A stretch of DNA of 64,000 nt, taken from the NCBI RefSeq assembly GCF_905404315.1, contig NC_066311.1, positions 5,828,001 to 5,892,000 of the forward strand, read 5' to 3'. Shown piece after piece: positions 43,119 to 53,751 of the stretch. Below the pieces are notes generated by a model. That model did not search any database. It worked only from the letters and a program-made list of their open reading frames with translations, and was not told the origin of the DNA. Source of the DNA: Leptidea sinapis (taxonomy: Eukaryota > Arthropoda > Insecta > Lepidoptera > Pieridae). Position 1 is the stretch's first letter, and each line of letters opens with the position of its first letter. The position numbers and the translations under genes are program-made.

Positions 43119-43146
43119 AAATATAATTTGAAAAACAAAAATTTAT

Positions 43147-43219
43147 GAATGATGCGGAGCTCAAAAACCACGACCTCTGGCGTTCCGTGCCAGTGCTCTC
43201 CCAACTGAGCTAACCGTTC
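43147..43219 (-). pseudogene. tRNA-like unit, left arm of family D
   Basis: Minus strand: acceptor GAACGGT, D stem GCTC/GAGC, anticodon stem CTGGC/GCCAG with loop ACGGAAC, a short variable region, then a mutated T arm (TTTTTGAGC). The 3' strand of the acceptor is ATCATTC, with one mismatch. Probably not functional because the T loop is disrupted. Confidence 0.5.
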
Positions 43220-43416
43220 GAGTGACGTATCGTCATACGATCTTGTATGCTTTGTCCAACTCTCAGGTTGTGGCTTCATTGTTTAGATTTACAAGAGCGA
43301 CATCTCAAGTCAATTTCCTAATATGCAAATATTGGGGTTGAGCAGGTTATCAACTGTAAAATAGATCCTGTAGATGAAGCCGCAACCTGAGAGTTGTTTA
43401 TGACGATATGTCACTC

Positions 43417-43489
43417 GAACGGTTAGCTCAGTTGGGAGAGCACTGGCACAGAACGCCAGAGGTCGTGGGGTTTTAGCCCCGCATCGTTG
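43417..43489 (+). pseudogene. tRNA-like unit, right arm of family D
   Basis: GAACGGT at 43417 pairs with ATCGTTG at 43483-43489. D arm 'agctcagttgggagagc' is normal. Anticodon stem CTGGC/GCCAG encloses ACAGAAC. T stem GGGG...CCCC has the loop altered from TTCGAGT to TTTTAG. In less mutated copies (8893, 57275) the B box GGTTCGAGT is present. Loop position 33 is C instead of the near-universal T. Confidence 0.5.
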
Positions 43490-43834
43490 ATAAAATTTTG
43501 TTTTTTAAATTTTATTTGGGTATTAATCCTAAAAGTGAGGGTTATCACTTTAAAAACATAACAAATATTTAAATTGATATTACTTAACAAGCTGTTGCCC
43601 GTGACAGTTTTTGTTTGGTGGCTGTAGGGCAGCAGTATTTTTACAAGCATAGGCCTGCGTTATCTAGCGTGACCAATATAGCCGTTAATATATATATGTT
43701 GTCCCGAGCTCGTTGCGTTTTACCAGAACATATTACATGCACGGATAAACAGACAAAAATTCAATAAAATTGTGGATTAAAAATAAAGGCACTGTACAGG
43801 TTTTACTTTGTTATGATTTTATATACATTATATA

Positions 43835-44085
43835 CTACCACAGTCACCGACATAGCCCAAATCATTGTGAAACTGAATTGGCAGAAGGCAGGGCAAATAC
43901 GACGGACAGATATCCGGTTGGACAGAAAAGTCCTCGAGTGGCGACCACGTACCGGAAGACACAATGTTGGTAGGCCTCCCACAAGATAGAACGACGATCT
44001 GGCCAAGACCGCAAGACTGATCGTCGTGGAAATCTTTGGGGGAGGCCTTTGTCCAGCAGTAGAGATGCTGATGATGATATACATA
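43835..44085 (+). mobile_element. RTE-like LINE 3' end
   Basis: Shares 'caccgacatagcccaaat', 'gtcctcgagtggcgaccacg', 'aggcctttgtccagcagt' with 15600-15895. The translation starts VTDIAQIIVKLNWQ, then breaks. It ends in a (GATGAT)n-like tail at 44067-44077. Minus-strand frames here are shadows. Confidence 0.75.
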
Positions 44086-44164
44086 CTTCATATCAAAAGT
44101 GATTTACAAACGGTTTTCCATTTAAGTTTCCCATTTTAGAACTTACATTGTAAATAACATAGCC

Positions 44165-44712
44165 TTAATTAACACGCCGTTAGGTCAACTATTCCCCTGA
44201 ATGCTTGACTCCTTACGACGGCGTCATGTGGCGGGTCGTCTCCTTTCCTCAAATATGTGCTAAGGGTACGTTGGTTAGTCCATGCGTCAACTCGTGAAAG
44301 GGTGCCTGTTGTAGTGATAACTTGTTTATAGTTAATAAAATATCGTATTTGTTGGATGCGATTAATTAAAATTCTGACACACGAAAACAATGAATTCAAA
44401 CTCTAAAAGTTGATGCATCTAATAAACAATAATTTATATTCATACAATTTATTCTTTATTACTTTATCTATAAAATATTTGATATTTTAACTTTAAACAC
44501 GATTCATATATTGGACTTTATATTAATTTACTCTATTTGATTTAATAAGAGGGCCCGTTAAGTTTCTTGTATGTTCTTCCCCCGAGCTCTACTTTTCCAA
44601 ACATAATATTATGGTAGATTCAGTAATTTAAAAGAAATATTTATAGTGACCATTCAAAAAGGCTTAGTTTAAGCCTAACTGAATAAATATTATTTGACTT
44701 TGACTTCGACTA
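44165..44712 (+). repeat. Family E repeat, sense orientation
   Basis: From 'gaatgcttgactccttacga' and 'gtccatgcgtcaactcgtga' (44277) through 'cccgagctctact' (44580) to the end 'tgaataaatattatttgact' and TTGACTTCGAC at 44700. Matches 38817-39595 in reverse order. Confidence 0.6.
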
Positions 44713-44737
44713 TAATATCAGTTCGTAATAATCTTAA

Positions 44738-45134
44738 GGTGGCACTTCACATGGCTATTTGTATGTATTTGTGTATTTGTTATATTTGGCAAGTATTTGC
44801 CATGTGTGGACAGTTTATTTGCCAAACAGGCAAATAAGGCCAATACCAAATACGCGTTACCGTGCGCTTGTCCGTTTTTCAAGGCACATCAAAGGGGTCA
44901 ATTAGGCATATAAGCAAATAAACCGTCCCACACAATGGCCATATTTAGAAGCGCACGCGCCGTGAACTTGTCCGGACCTGCTTTTGTGTCTGTGTTGTGA
45001 CTGAGAGAGTGTCTGTGTGTTTGTTATTTGACTGCCATGTGTCTGGATGGTTGTATTTACATGTTTGCCTGAACGTCATATATTTTGCCAAATACAACAA
45101 TAGCGAACACAAATAGCCAAGTGAAGTGCTACCA
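44738..45134. mobile_element. Family O MITE, TTAA-flanked
   Basis: About 397 bp with terminal inverted repeats of about 25 bp: 'ggtggcacttcacatggcta' at the left, and the complement of 'ggtagcacttcacttggcta' at the right. TTAA occurs immediately left (44734-44737) and, one base beyond the terminus, on the right (45135-45138), suggesting a TTAA target duplication of piggyBac type; termini do not otherwise look like piggyBac. A GC-rich core at 44945-44985 is present. No coding sequence. Confidence 0.7.
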
Positions 45135-45138
45135 TTAA

Positions 45139-45684
45139 ATAGTTACTGTCGTTTGTAAATATGTTATGGTCATATTATGTTGTTGTATACGAACATACTA
45201 CAGAACATATAATATTATGACTGTTGTTACAAAAACAATACCTCCAAATAAGGAAACTTTTTGATTGCCTTAAGTTAGCACAGTATTACACGCGTAAAGA
45301 TCATTTCATTTCTAATTTTGGAGAAAGAAAATTCGTAAAAGTTTGCGCTTTTTCATTGAGTTCCCTGTCGAATATCGTTAAATTCGTTACTGTCCCTAAA
45401 TTTAGTAAAAAAGACATTTTCAAATTATGTTTTTAATTAACTTTAAAATTTTAATATCACAGTTAAAATCGTTAAAATTAATAAAGTTTATCATAGTAAT
45501 TACTGATTTGGATTGATGTAAATTTTGAATAAATCGTCAATGGACTAAATATTTGGTTATTCATTATATTTAAAAAAATGTTTGATAGAGCCAGGCTCTT
45601 TACGAAAATAATTACGGTTGAAACCTTATAATATAATGGTATTAGTAAAGCAAGCTAGAAGAAAAATACTACGAAGCCATTTTT
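45139..45684. other. Intronic DNA
   Basis: The plus frame 45224-45436 has no recognisable domain and no splice context. No repeat was identified. Confidence 0.35.
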
Positions 45685-45925
45685 TATGCAAAAGGAGGAC
45701 AAACGAGCATACGGGTCACCTGGTGTTAAGTGATCAGAAGAATCAAAGGAACGTTACCCGCCTTTGAGGAAGGTGTACGGTACGACCTTTTTTTGAAGGT
45801 CGAATGTCGTATCGTCCCGGAAACTTCGCACAAGGAAGCTCATTCCACAGCTTTGTAGTACGTAGAAGAAAGCTCCTTGAAAACCGCACTGTGGAGGAAC
45901 GCTTCCCATCCAGATTCCTATAATT
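45685..45925 (-). mobile_element. Family B CR1-like LINE 3' end
   Basis: Plus-strand signature 'gagcatacgggtcacctggt', then a deletion of the 'ccgccgcccacattc' block, then 'cgtcccggaaacttcgcaca' and 'gaaaaccgcactgtggagga'. Ends at 'cccatccagattc', upstream coding sequence. Confidence 0.75.
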
Positions 45926-46200
45926 AGGCTCGGATTGACTAAGAAGTTTGTTATATTAAAGTATTATTATATATTTATCTTGATTTTATATTCCATGTTT
46001 CAGTTTCCCAAGATAGTTATATCATTATGAAATTATTAACGTGATCTTACGCTTATGCTATGTTTAAAAATAATATTTTTGTAAAATAATGCTCAGTTGA
46101 TTACGAATAGTGATAAAAATATAATATTCTACTATATTACAATATAACAGACACCAAAGCATTTTTCATGAATTTACATTTAATGATTATAAACTTATTT
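45926..46200. other. Intronic AT-rich DNA
   Basis: Nothing recognised. Confidence 0.3.
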
Positions 46201-46202
46201 AG

Positions 46203-46430
46203 TTACCCTGCCTACTGAGTTAAAGGTCTCGGGTTCGACTCCCGGTAGGTGCAATCATTTATATGATAAATATAAATGTTTGTTTCCAAGACATGGATGA
46301 TAACATGTATATTTAAGGAAGTATATTGTATTAAATATATCGTTGTCTTGCACCCATAGTACAGTCTATACCTAGTTTGAGGCAAGATAATTTATATAAA
46401 GAATGTGAATTATTATTATTATTACTTAAC
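46203..46430 (+). repeat. Family H tRNA-derived SINE, uninterrupted
   Basis: Head with 'cctactgagttaaaggtctc' and B box 'GGTTCGACTCCCGG' (46231-46244), then the family body 'tgcaatcatttatatgataa', 'gtcttgcacccatagtacag', and a (ATT)n tail at 46411-46424. This copy is the empty-site counterpart for the LINE insertion at 35239. Confidence 0.75.
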
Positions 46431-46922
46431 ATAATATTACAATGAAGAGGACAGAACACAAAATATCCCTCATAGAATGTCCATTAAAAAAATCTCAAAC
46501 AACTTCAACTCAAACGATCTTTTTTCCGTTCTTTTTCAAAGTTTGCTAAAAGATAATTAAATTGTGCCAAAATTTGTTCGCCCCAACTATTCCAAATATT
46601 TTTGTGTTGTTGTGCTTTAGTCCATAAAATTTAATGAGTCCACGAGCCTTTGTAAAAGCCAGCTAAAGAACTGCGACGTTTCCAATTTGCGGACAACCAA
46701 ATAATCACAGACAAAGTAAAACACCCGCAATGAAAACAAATTAATTGCTTTGATAACTCAATGTTTTATTTGTATTTGCTTAACAGATAGCGGATATTAA
46801 AGAACTTACGTAAACAATTAATAATGAAATAAATATTTTTTGTAATATTACTGTAGTTGTTCGATAACTTTTGCCAAAGTGCGTCCGTGGTCTTTGACTG
46901 TGTTGCCCCGGTCCGATATTAT
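46431..46922. other. Intronic DNA, possibly single-copy
   Basis: 46480-46760 lacks repeats recognised in this window and has no frame. It is compositionally more mixed than neighbours. Could hold regulatory sequence of the kekkon gene; no direct evidence. Confidence 0.3.
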
Positions 46923-46924
46923 AC

Positions 46925-47340
46925 CGCTATGTATCTTCATAAGATACATAATAGCTTTAAGGGTTAATGTATACACTTCTATAATAACGTCCCAGCCACT
47001 GTTCAGGCATTATCTATAAATAAATTTAAATGTTTTATAAAAAAAATGGCTCTGTCGTAAATCCTATTACTCCACAACTGAATATCTAAATGATCGGACA
47101 GCCTGGGGCTAGATTGTGATTACTTTATAGCGATAGAAATGACTGTACAATATTGTATATTTTTATTGAAAAGAGCGCAAAAAAAGAATGCTGGGAGAGT
47201 TTCTTGCGCCGCTTCTCCTCTCTCAGAGGGCCATTTGTTTCCTAAGCGGTAGTAGTATCTAGTAGTTATAAGAAATGACATCAAAAAGAATTCTTAATGA
47301 ATCAATTTTGAGAAAATAAATGCCTTTTTATGCCTTTATC
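46925..47340 (+). mobile_element. Family C 3' end
   Basis: Near-duplicate of 24480-24880: 'ataatagctttaagggttaa', 'cagccactgttcaggcatta', 'tgatcggacagcctgggg', 'gctgggagagtttcttgc', ending 'aataaatgcctttttatgcc'. Contains only the last coding residues and 3' UTR. Confidence 0.8.
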
Positions 47341-47394
47341 AATATGTTTCGGTTTTCGCATTCATAAGTCAATGTCAAGGAAAAAAAAAACTTT

Positions 47395-47525
47395 ACTCAA
47401 TTAACCAAATAGAATAGCTGGGCTAGAAAGGATGAGAATATCAAGACAGAGACGGAAGGAAGAGAGTGAGAAAAGGAAGTGTCTAGTAGAGGCTTGTGTA
47501 AAAGACTGAGATGTTGATGAAGCTA
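47395..47525 (+). mobile_element. Possible RTE-like coding remnant
   Basis: 'agctgggctagaaaggatgag ... agaggcttgtgtaaaagactgag' is purine-rich. It resembles the basic C-terminal zone of LINE polymerases, but the translation is too broken to be sure. Confidence 0.3.
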
Positions 47526-47631
47526 AATACAACAATTAGTTTAGGATATTAAACTGTGGACATTATTTAGTACAATCAGAAAAAAATATATTTTTTTTAA
47601 TTACCCAGAATATGAAACAACTATTGTTGTC

Positions 47632-47870
47632 AAATTCAAAGCCATATAACTTTATTAAAATAGTCAACCATCAGTACAAATATCTCTTTTAAATTACTGA
47701 ATTTACCATATGTTCGTAAAAAGTTAAGTCCGTGAGAAGAACATACAAGAAACTCAACGGCCACTGTTTTCAATCAAATAGAGTATTTTACAATGGCTGT
47801 AATATACATAACGTGTAAGTTTGTAAAGTGCTGCAACCAATATATTTCTACTTGATATACTTAACACAAT
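47632..47870 (-). repeat. Family E repeat
   Basis: 'gaacatacaagaaactcaac', 'caaatagagtattttacaat', 'gtgctgcaaccaatatat'. Truncated at its right end relative to 48265-48700. Confidence 0.55.
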
Positions 47871-48264
47871 CTAATAACTACAATAGTTTATATTAAAAAA
47901 AATTAAATTATTATTCATTGTCCAACCAAATCACAGATTTTCAAAAAATTCGCCTGCTGGTCACCAAGTAAATGCCGACTTGGTGAATGGTTTCCTTAAA
48001 TATATCAAGTGTACTCGAAATTTAATTAAAAACTCTACTCTTGAGATATCTCCTCAAAAAGTAGTCGGGCGGAGACTAGTCTGACTTCCTGGAGGACATT
48101 CCATGTCTCGCCTTTTCCGTATCACTTTTCCAGAGAAAATATTCCATAATCTAAGGGTCTAGTCAATCAAAAACAGACAAAGATTGCTTTATTTATTTAG
48201 ATAAATATTGACACTTTTTCCCTTAAACTTAACTCTAGATAACTTATTAAACGGCACGTACCGT

Positions 48265-48700
48265 ATCATAGTCAAACTCAAATAAACCTTATTCAATTAG
48301 GCTTAAATTAAGCGCTTTTGAATCATTTTGAATCTAAATTTTGAATCAAATATTTCAATAACTATTTCCTTTAATTTTGAACGAATTTCGATATATGTAA
48401 CTATGGTCGGAAAATGTTGAGCTCATGAAAAGAACATACAAGAAACTCAACGGTGACTCTTTTCAATCTAATAGAGTATATTTACAATCTCTGTAATAAA
48501 CATAACAAATTAGTTTCTAAGGTGCTGCATCCAATATATGAATCGTGTTTAAATAATATAAATTGTTTCATAAAAAGTAATAAAGAATTAACTGTATCCA
48601 AAAAATACAATGACTTATTAACTTTAACAGGTCGACCTGGCACCACAAGCAGCACCCGTTCATTCCTTCTTCATGAATTGAATTCAAGTCACAATTTTTC
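48265..48700 (-). repeat. Family E repeat
   Basis: Good copy: 'caaataaaccttattcaatt', 'gagctcatgaaaagaacata', 'ctaaggtgctgcatccaata', then 'aggtcgacctggcaccacaa'. The plus frame 48453-48704 is a read-through of the repeat. Confidence 0.6.
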
Positions 48701-48704
48701 TTGA

Positions 48705-49550
48705 TAATGCTTGCAATAACTCCTTGAAAGTATTTTAAGGAATAGACCCATGCGAAAACGACGCTACAAGAAAGATATTTAATTGAGCATGAGCAAGCCT
48801 GCAACTATTAATCTATGTTATCAGCTATTCCTTGACTAACTCAATTCAAAAACAAGAAAGAATGTGAATTTTATTCTGTACTTGCATTATCACACATGGA
48901 CAAACCAAGTCACCAAATGGTATCTTTTTTTGAAGAGGAGGAAAATACATTTACGTATTCAAGACCCCGAAACTCTCTTATGTCTGGCTCGTGTGTAAAT
49001 ACCCCCTACCGACTAAAAACCTCCTCTGTGCTGATAGCCCTAATGGTTTTTACAGCGAAGCAGGGGTCCTTGGAGGCCGAAAATGTAGCTCACAGGCGCG
49101 GGGTGTCTCGGAGGACTCGAAATACGCACACATATAAGAAGTGCACGCTGCACTTGCATTTGCATGTACACACGTACATAATGCAAACATAGTAAATTAT
49201 CAATAAGAATGTGTACCTACATCTGTTTGTAATTATGTGTGAATGAATGTGTATGAGTGTGTGACTGACTCCATTAAAAACTTGGTGATTAGGATCCCAA
49301 AGCACCACCTCTTGCGCAGTAAACATAAAATTTGTCATGAAACATCCTGTTTTTATTCTGAACTTTCTTTTTTCTGGTACTATTTTTATTTGGTTCAAAA
49401 TCCCTAAACATATTTAAAATTTCTCGTCACCAAAAATTATTGTAAAAATGATTATAGAAAATTATTAAAAATATGTAAATATGTACTGGCAATAGGCCAG
49501 TAAGCTTAAAACATGAGTGCTTTTTAGCCATTAACAATCATGGCAATCAA
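48705..49550. other. Intronic DNA with an unidentified GC-richer segment
   Basis: 48905-49130 is GC-richer and holds a plus frame (48896-49192) including KQGSLEAENVAHRRGVSRRT, with no domain I recognise. It may be part of an unknown transposon. CA/TG-rich simple sequence surrounds 49130-49190 and 49235-49265. Confidence 0.35.
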
Positions 49551-49554
49551 GAAC

Positions 49555-49965
49555 ATAACCCAATTATGCACAACCACAATACTCGGTTGATGTCCGCTGG
49601 TAAGTTCGAGGTTCCTAGAATCAATAACTACAACGGAGATAGAACTTTGAAAAAACGCCTACCTTATCTATTAGACAGCTTACCTGAGAACATCCAACTA
49701 GAAACCAGTAAAAGAAAATTTAAAACTAAACTTAAGAAATATTGATTGTCAACACTGCCTTAAAATTAAAATTAGATTTTTTATTATATTTTTATCAATA
49801 TTTGTTAATTACACTAATATAAAATCAATGTTCTAATAAGCATTAATGTATAACAAGAGACTTGATCCTGCAGACAAACGGTCCAAACAGTTTTGCGGGA
49901 CTATGTTAGCTTTTAAGATTCTTTCTGTAAATGATTAACAGTATAAATAAATAAATAATATCCCG
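49555..49965 (+). mobile_element. Non-LTR retrotransposon 3' end with (TAAA)n tail
   Basis: The frame from 49588 reads SAGKFEVPRINNYNGDRTLK, then RLPYLLDSLPENIQLETSKR and KFKTKLKKY before a stop, matching the ending of CR1/jockey-type LINE proteins. The 3' UTR includes 'tttgcgggactatg' and closes with ATAAATAAATAAT at about 49945-49960. Confidence 0.75.
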
Positions 49966-50329
49966 TAGGATGTCTAATGAGACATTACAACCACTTATAA
50001 AATGTTGGGTCTGCAAAAATTGCTGACATGATATGGGTAATGCTGTTGCGCTCTCAGCTTGGAGTTCAATTTTACCTTGAAGAATACTTCAATTAATTAA
50101 TGATACACTTGATTTAATTATGTCTTCAGTTCACGAATGAACAAGGAAACTACTTTGTAGACCTTTCTTCAGACTTAAGATGTTTTATTTTAGGAATTTA
50201 CAACAAAGTATATAAGAACATGGTGCAATGCAGCAGATATTAATATTAAAGGTCGTATAAGATTGTTGTAATGCAATAACTGTGTAGTATGTGTTGGGTT
50301 AGACTGATTAATAGAATTCCGATTGCAGT

Positions 50330-50450
50330 AATACCAACGTGCTATGGTCTGAAAGAAGACGTTGTGACAAGGACTGAGAAAGGAATGCTGAAATGGTTTG
50401 GACACGTGGAGCGAATGAGTGAAGTAAGAATGACGCATCAAATATATTAC
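50330..50450 (+). mobile_element. LINE fragment, same family as 35239-35833
   Basis: Translates CYGLKEDVVTRTEKGMLKWF and GHVERMSEVRMT, nearly identical to the 35470-35550 stretch. About 120 bp only. Confidence 0.75.
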
Positions 50451-50499
50451 TGTGTATTCTATTTTTGTTATTTGCTTGAGTTCTCGTGACAGGTTTCAT

Positions 50500-51040
50500 C
50501 ATGCTCGCTAAAATGTTACTGCTTGTGGCGGTGTCGTGGGACAGGTCGTTCCCTTCCCTAAAATATGGTCGAGGAAGGCGATGGCTGGCCCATTGTGGTG
50601 GCAGGATGCTCCTGTAACCAGAGACTCTGGTTCAGATTCTTAAAAGTTATTATATTTTCTTTACAATCCCTTAAAAAATGCTAACAAAATACCTTTATTT
50701 ATTTACAGTGTGTGTAGATGATGCAACTACTGTACTCAACAGAAGTTCTGTTATGTTTTAATTTATATTTACTTTTTGACTTACTTGTCGGTACTGACGA
50801 TTTGACGTTTGAGTATTTTTGTTGCATCACTTTACATATATTGCAATCGAAATGATGTGTAAAACATACACGTTGATTTTAAAGAGTGGCAATGAGTTTC
50901 TTGCCACTTCTTCTCAGTAGCTCAACCCTTTACGGAGTGGCGGTAAATTCAAGTAGCAATTAGGAAAATATTTTTTCTAACATTCATAAGTGCCATTTCC
51001 GTGACCTACATGAATAAAGTTATTTGATTTTATGGGTGTA
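50500..51040 (+). repeat. Family P repeat preceded by a GC-richer fragment
   Basis: 50505-50640 ('gttactgcttgtggcggtgt', 'gaaggcgatggctggcccat') weakly recalls the outer part of family E. 50690-51040 is the best family P copy: 'cctttatttatttacagtgt', 'gacgtttgagtatttttgtt', 'ggcaatgagtttcttgccac', ending 'gaataaagttatttgatttt'. Confidence 0.5.
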
Positions 51041-51094
51041 TTGTAGTTCGCGGGATACCTCGTAGGACATCCTCGTAGTTCCCAAGCGCCCAGA

Positions 51095-51210
51095 TCTGGT
51101 GATCATGTATAAAAAGAGTAATGAATATAAAGGAAGTGAGAGAAATGAGTGAGGTTTGTAAGGATAGAAGCCATTGCCGTTTAGTTGTCGCCTTCTAACT
51201 CGAGTGTAAC
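51095..51210 (+). mobile_element. LINE 3' fragment
   Basis: 'agagtaatgaatataaagga' to 'gtcgccttctaact' reads VMNIKEVREMSEVCKDRSHC, equivalent to the CKDRSNWKEVVSA segment at 35740-35800, so it is the same LINE family as 35239-35833. Truncated both sides. Confidence 0.6.
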
Positions 51211-51599
51211 CATATATATCTAAATAACATATATTTAGAGATTCACACGCATGTAATTGTTACCCGTACGTAAAAACTTAATAAAAATATAGTAACACTT
51301 ACTTACACGAGTTAAAACATTGTTAAATTTGGAAAATCGTTTAATATTATTTCATTGTTTCTGAGAGGTCTTTATATCACATAAGAATAGTATATTTAAA
51401 ACAAGAATAGTATTATTACAAAAAGTCAAAGCATGTCGTATCATTGCTGGTGGTTTTGATCACCCCCGTATAAACAGTAAGACCATTGTTCTTCCGTTTA
51501 TTGTTGACATAAAATATATAATACAAGAAAGCTGGAAAAACAATCAAGTGAAAATAATTTTCGAGTATTTTTAAAGTTAACATAAATATTAATTGGTAA

Positions 51600-52265
51600 T
51601 AATTCAAATATTTTTATTCAAAATAGGATTCAAAATCACTTATTGAATGTCAAAAACTACCACCCATTCAAAATAGACTGCCTCAGTCCTGAGAAGAACG
51701 GGCGGAAGAAACTCAGAGGGCTTTTTTTATATAAATATGTATTACAATGTATATTACATTACATACAATAAACAGTTATAAATAAAGATCCCGAGGGTGT
51801 CCCCTACATCCCAGTCTTGGTATCATTAGGAAAATCATTTATGTTATAATAAACTTTCCCACACAAACATTTTTTAACCATTCTTATAAATTTGCTTACA
51901 CATTTGTCTTGCACATTTTCTGGGATCATATTGTAAAAGCATATACATCGCCCAATAAGACTTACTAACTTGACTTATTCGAGTAGTAGAAATAACAAGT
52001 TTATGTTTGTTCCTCGTGTTAACATTATGATTGTCAAAGTTTCTAGCAAATTCCTTAAAGTTCTTAACACATAGAACATTATCAAGAACATATTGAGATG
52101 CAACAGTCAAAATGTTTATTTCATTGAATGTTTTATAAATAGCGCGAATAGTCCTCTTCTGCAGCAGAAAGATGGTATAAATATCGGCTTCACTGCCCCA
52201 TACTAATATACCATTCAACATAATTGCAACAGAAATGACATAAGCCAATAGTTCGTGTCCCCTCA
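51600..52265 (-). mobile_element. Family C non-LTR 3' end, long copy
   Basis: The minus frame 51874-52266 reads GILVWGSEADIYTIFLLQKR, TIRAIYKTFNEINILTVASQ, then HNVNTRNKHKLVISTTRISQ and SKSYWAMYMLLQYDPRKCA. This is the intact C-terminal region of the element with one small deletion after RAIY. The 3' UTR extends to 51600. A family G copy begins right at its 5' edge (52271). Confidence 0.85.
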
Positions 52266-52270
52266 CTAAA

Positions 52271-52638
52271 TCTATCTATATATATAAAAATGAACTGCTG
52301 TTCGTTAGTCTCGCTAAAACTCGAGAACGGCTGGACCGATTTGGCTAATTTTGGTCTTGAATTATTTGTGGAAGTCCAGAGAAGGTTTAAAAGGTGCATA
52401 AATATGATAATCCTCGGAATTAAGTAAATAAAAATAAAAAATTTGTAGTTACTTTGATGTGTCCCCCGTCGTTCAGAAATCCAATTGAAAGAATAGTTTA
52501 AAATGAATAACTAATTAGAATCTTTGTATCTAAATTCCTCAGGAGGTAAAAAACAAACTTAATTTTAGCTACCTATAGTTGATAGATTAACTTCAGTTGT
52601 TAACTATGATGGCAAAACAACTTTGCTGGGTCAGCTTG
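52271..52638 (+). mobile_element. Family G/F chimeric Helitron-like element
   Basis: Starts A|TCTATCTATATATATAAAA and carries the family G body, but its last 40 bp ('ggcaaaacaactttgctggg' then TCAGCTTG) are of family F type. The terminal CTAG is mutated to CTTG. Confidence 0.6.
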
Positions 52639-52644
52639 TTGAAT

Positions 52645-52865
52645 ATAAAAATTTAAATGAAAATCAAACCGAATTGTTACAACGTCAGCTGTAGCTCATA
52701 TATTTGAATATTTTATCCTAACATCGTTTATTGTACCTTTTTTTTAATGTTGCTCTTTTTATTGATATCGCTCACAATTCCGATAAATCTGATACTAGGT
52801 TTTCCCCGCGACTGCCTGCGCGTGCATTACTTACTTTGGGCAGCATTCTTTATTTTTTAATATAC
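52645..52865. other. Intronic DNA
   Basis: No feature recognised apart from a T-rich run at 52738-52748. Confidence 0.3.
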
Positions 52866-52867
52866 TA

Positions 52868-52985
52868 ATTCATTCATACACTCACGCCTCGTTCCCGTCG
52901 CCGTCGCTGTCAAGCAGAGACAATAGAATGCCATTTGCTTCTATCCTTACAAACCTCACGCGCTTCCTCTACATTCATTACTCTT
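52868..52985 (-). mobile_element. LINE 3' fragment
   Basis: The minus-strand sequence contains 'tgaggtttgtaaggatagaa', equivalent to 51155 and to the CKDRS segment of the 35239-35833 family. Reading continues to a short basic end, then the boundary. 5'-truncated. Confidence 0.6.
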
Positions 52986-53084
52986 TTCATACATGCTCGC
53001 AGGTTACGGGTGCATATAATTAATTTGCAATTAATACACTACAAACTGCTGTGATTAATACATTTTTATAAGCTACCATCTTAT

Positions 53085-53402
53085 AGATAGAATAGAACTT
53101 ACATCTCCCCTTTTCACCCCATACAGGTCAAAATTTTGAAAACACAAGAACAAATATTTATTTATTTCTTATCATGTGCTTAAATACAAAGTTTCATGGT
53201 GTTATCTTTGACAATGACGAACTTTCATACAAACACCACCTATTTCAACCCCGCCAAGCCTTTTATTCGCGATATAAGGTAGCCTATATCCTTTCCCAAG
53301 CTCGGTTAAAATCGGTGCAGTGGCTTAGGCGTGAAAGCGTAACAAACAAACATACATTCGCATTTATAATATCAGTAGGGATGTTCTGTAACATATTCGT
53401 AA
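53085..53402 (+). repeat. Family L-type interspersed repeat
   Basis: 'cttttcaccccatacaggtc', 'gataaggtagcctatatcc', 'aatcggtgcagtggcttagg', 'cgtgaaagcgtaacaaacaa'. The last two blocks recur at 61750-61790. The plus frame 53174-53416 is repeat read-through. Confidence 0.5.
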
Positions 53403-53751
53403 ATTATGTAAATTAAAATCTCTTTCTCATTCTGAATGTATTAAAAAATATAGCGCTTAACGATTTATTTATACAATTTCACCGCAAAATTAATATTTCG
53501 TTTCATAAAACTGAGATGTTGATTCAATTTGTAATTTTAAAATGAAATGAACAACCAGGGAATCAGAAATAATCGTCCTTTATTATTTAGGGAGCGCTTC
53601 ATGTGCTTTATCAGCGTGCCGTAGTAAGGTTTTTTTTCTTTGGCATGACTATAATTCACCATTTGTGGATACGAATTTCTAGTCTTCAAGCAAAATCAAT
53701 TACAAGAATTTCTGTCAATAAATATAGTCGTAATATTATTAAGTGTTGTTA

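Larger units (their letters stand above)
43119..43519. repeat. Family D tRNA-like foldback element, most complete copy
   Basis: Inverted arms of about 130-150 bp (43119-43280 and 43376-43519) flank a 95-bp centre. Each arm contains a 73-nt tRNA-like unit: minus at 43147-43219 and plus at 43417-43489. The outer ends are 'atttgaaaaacaaaaattta' and its inverse. Inner arm blocks are 'aactctcaggttgtggcttc' and the inverse. The whole element could fold into one long hairpin. A transposase is not encoded. Confidence 0.8.

Noticed and set aside
43417..43489. Functional tRNA gene
   Set aside because: Although it folds, the T loop is mutated in this copy, base 33 is C, and the unit is part of a dispersed foldback repeat with many degraded copies.
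48953..49192. Histidine/threonine-rich C-terminal peptide as a possible metal-binding protein
   Set aside because: The His/Thr pattern derives from CA-rich simple sequence at 49125-49190.
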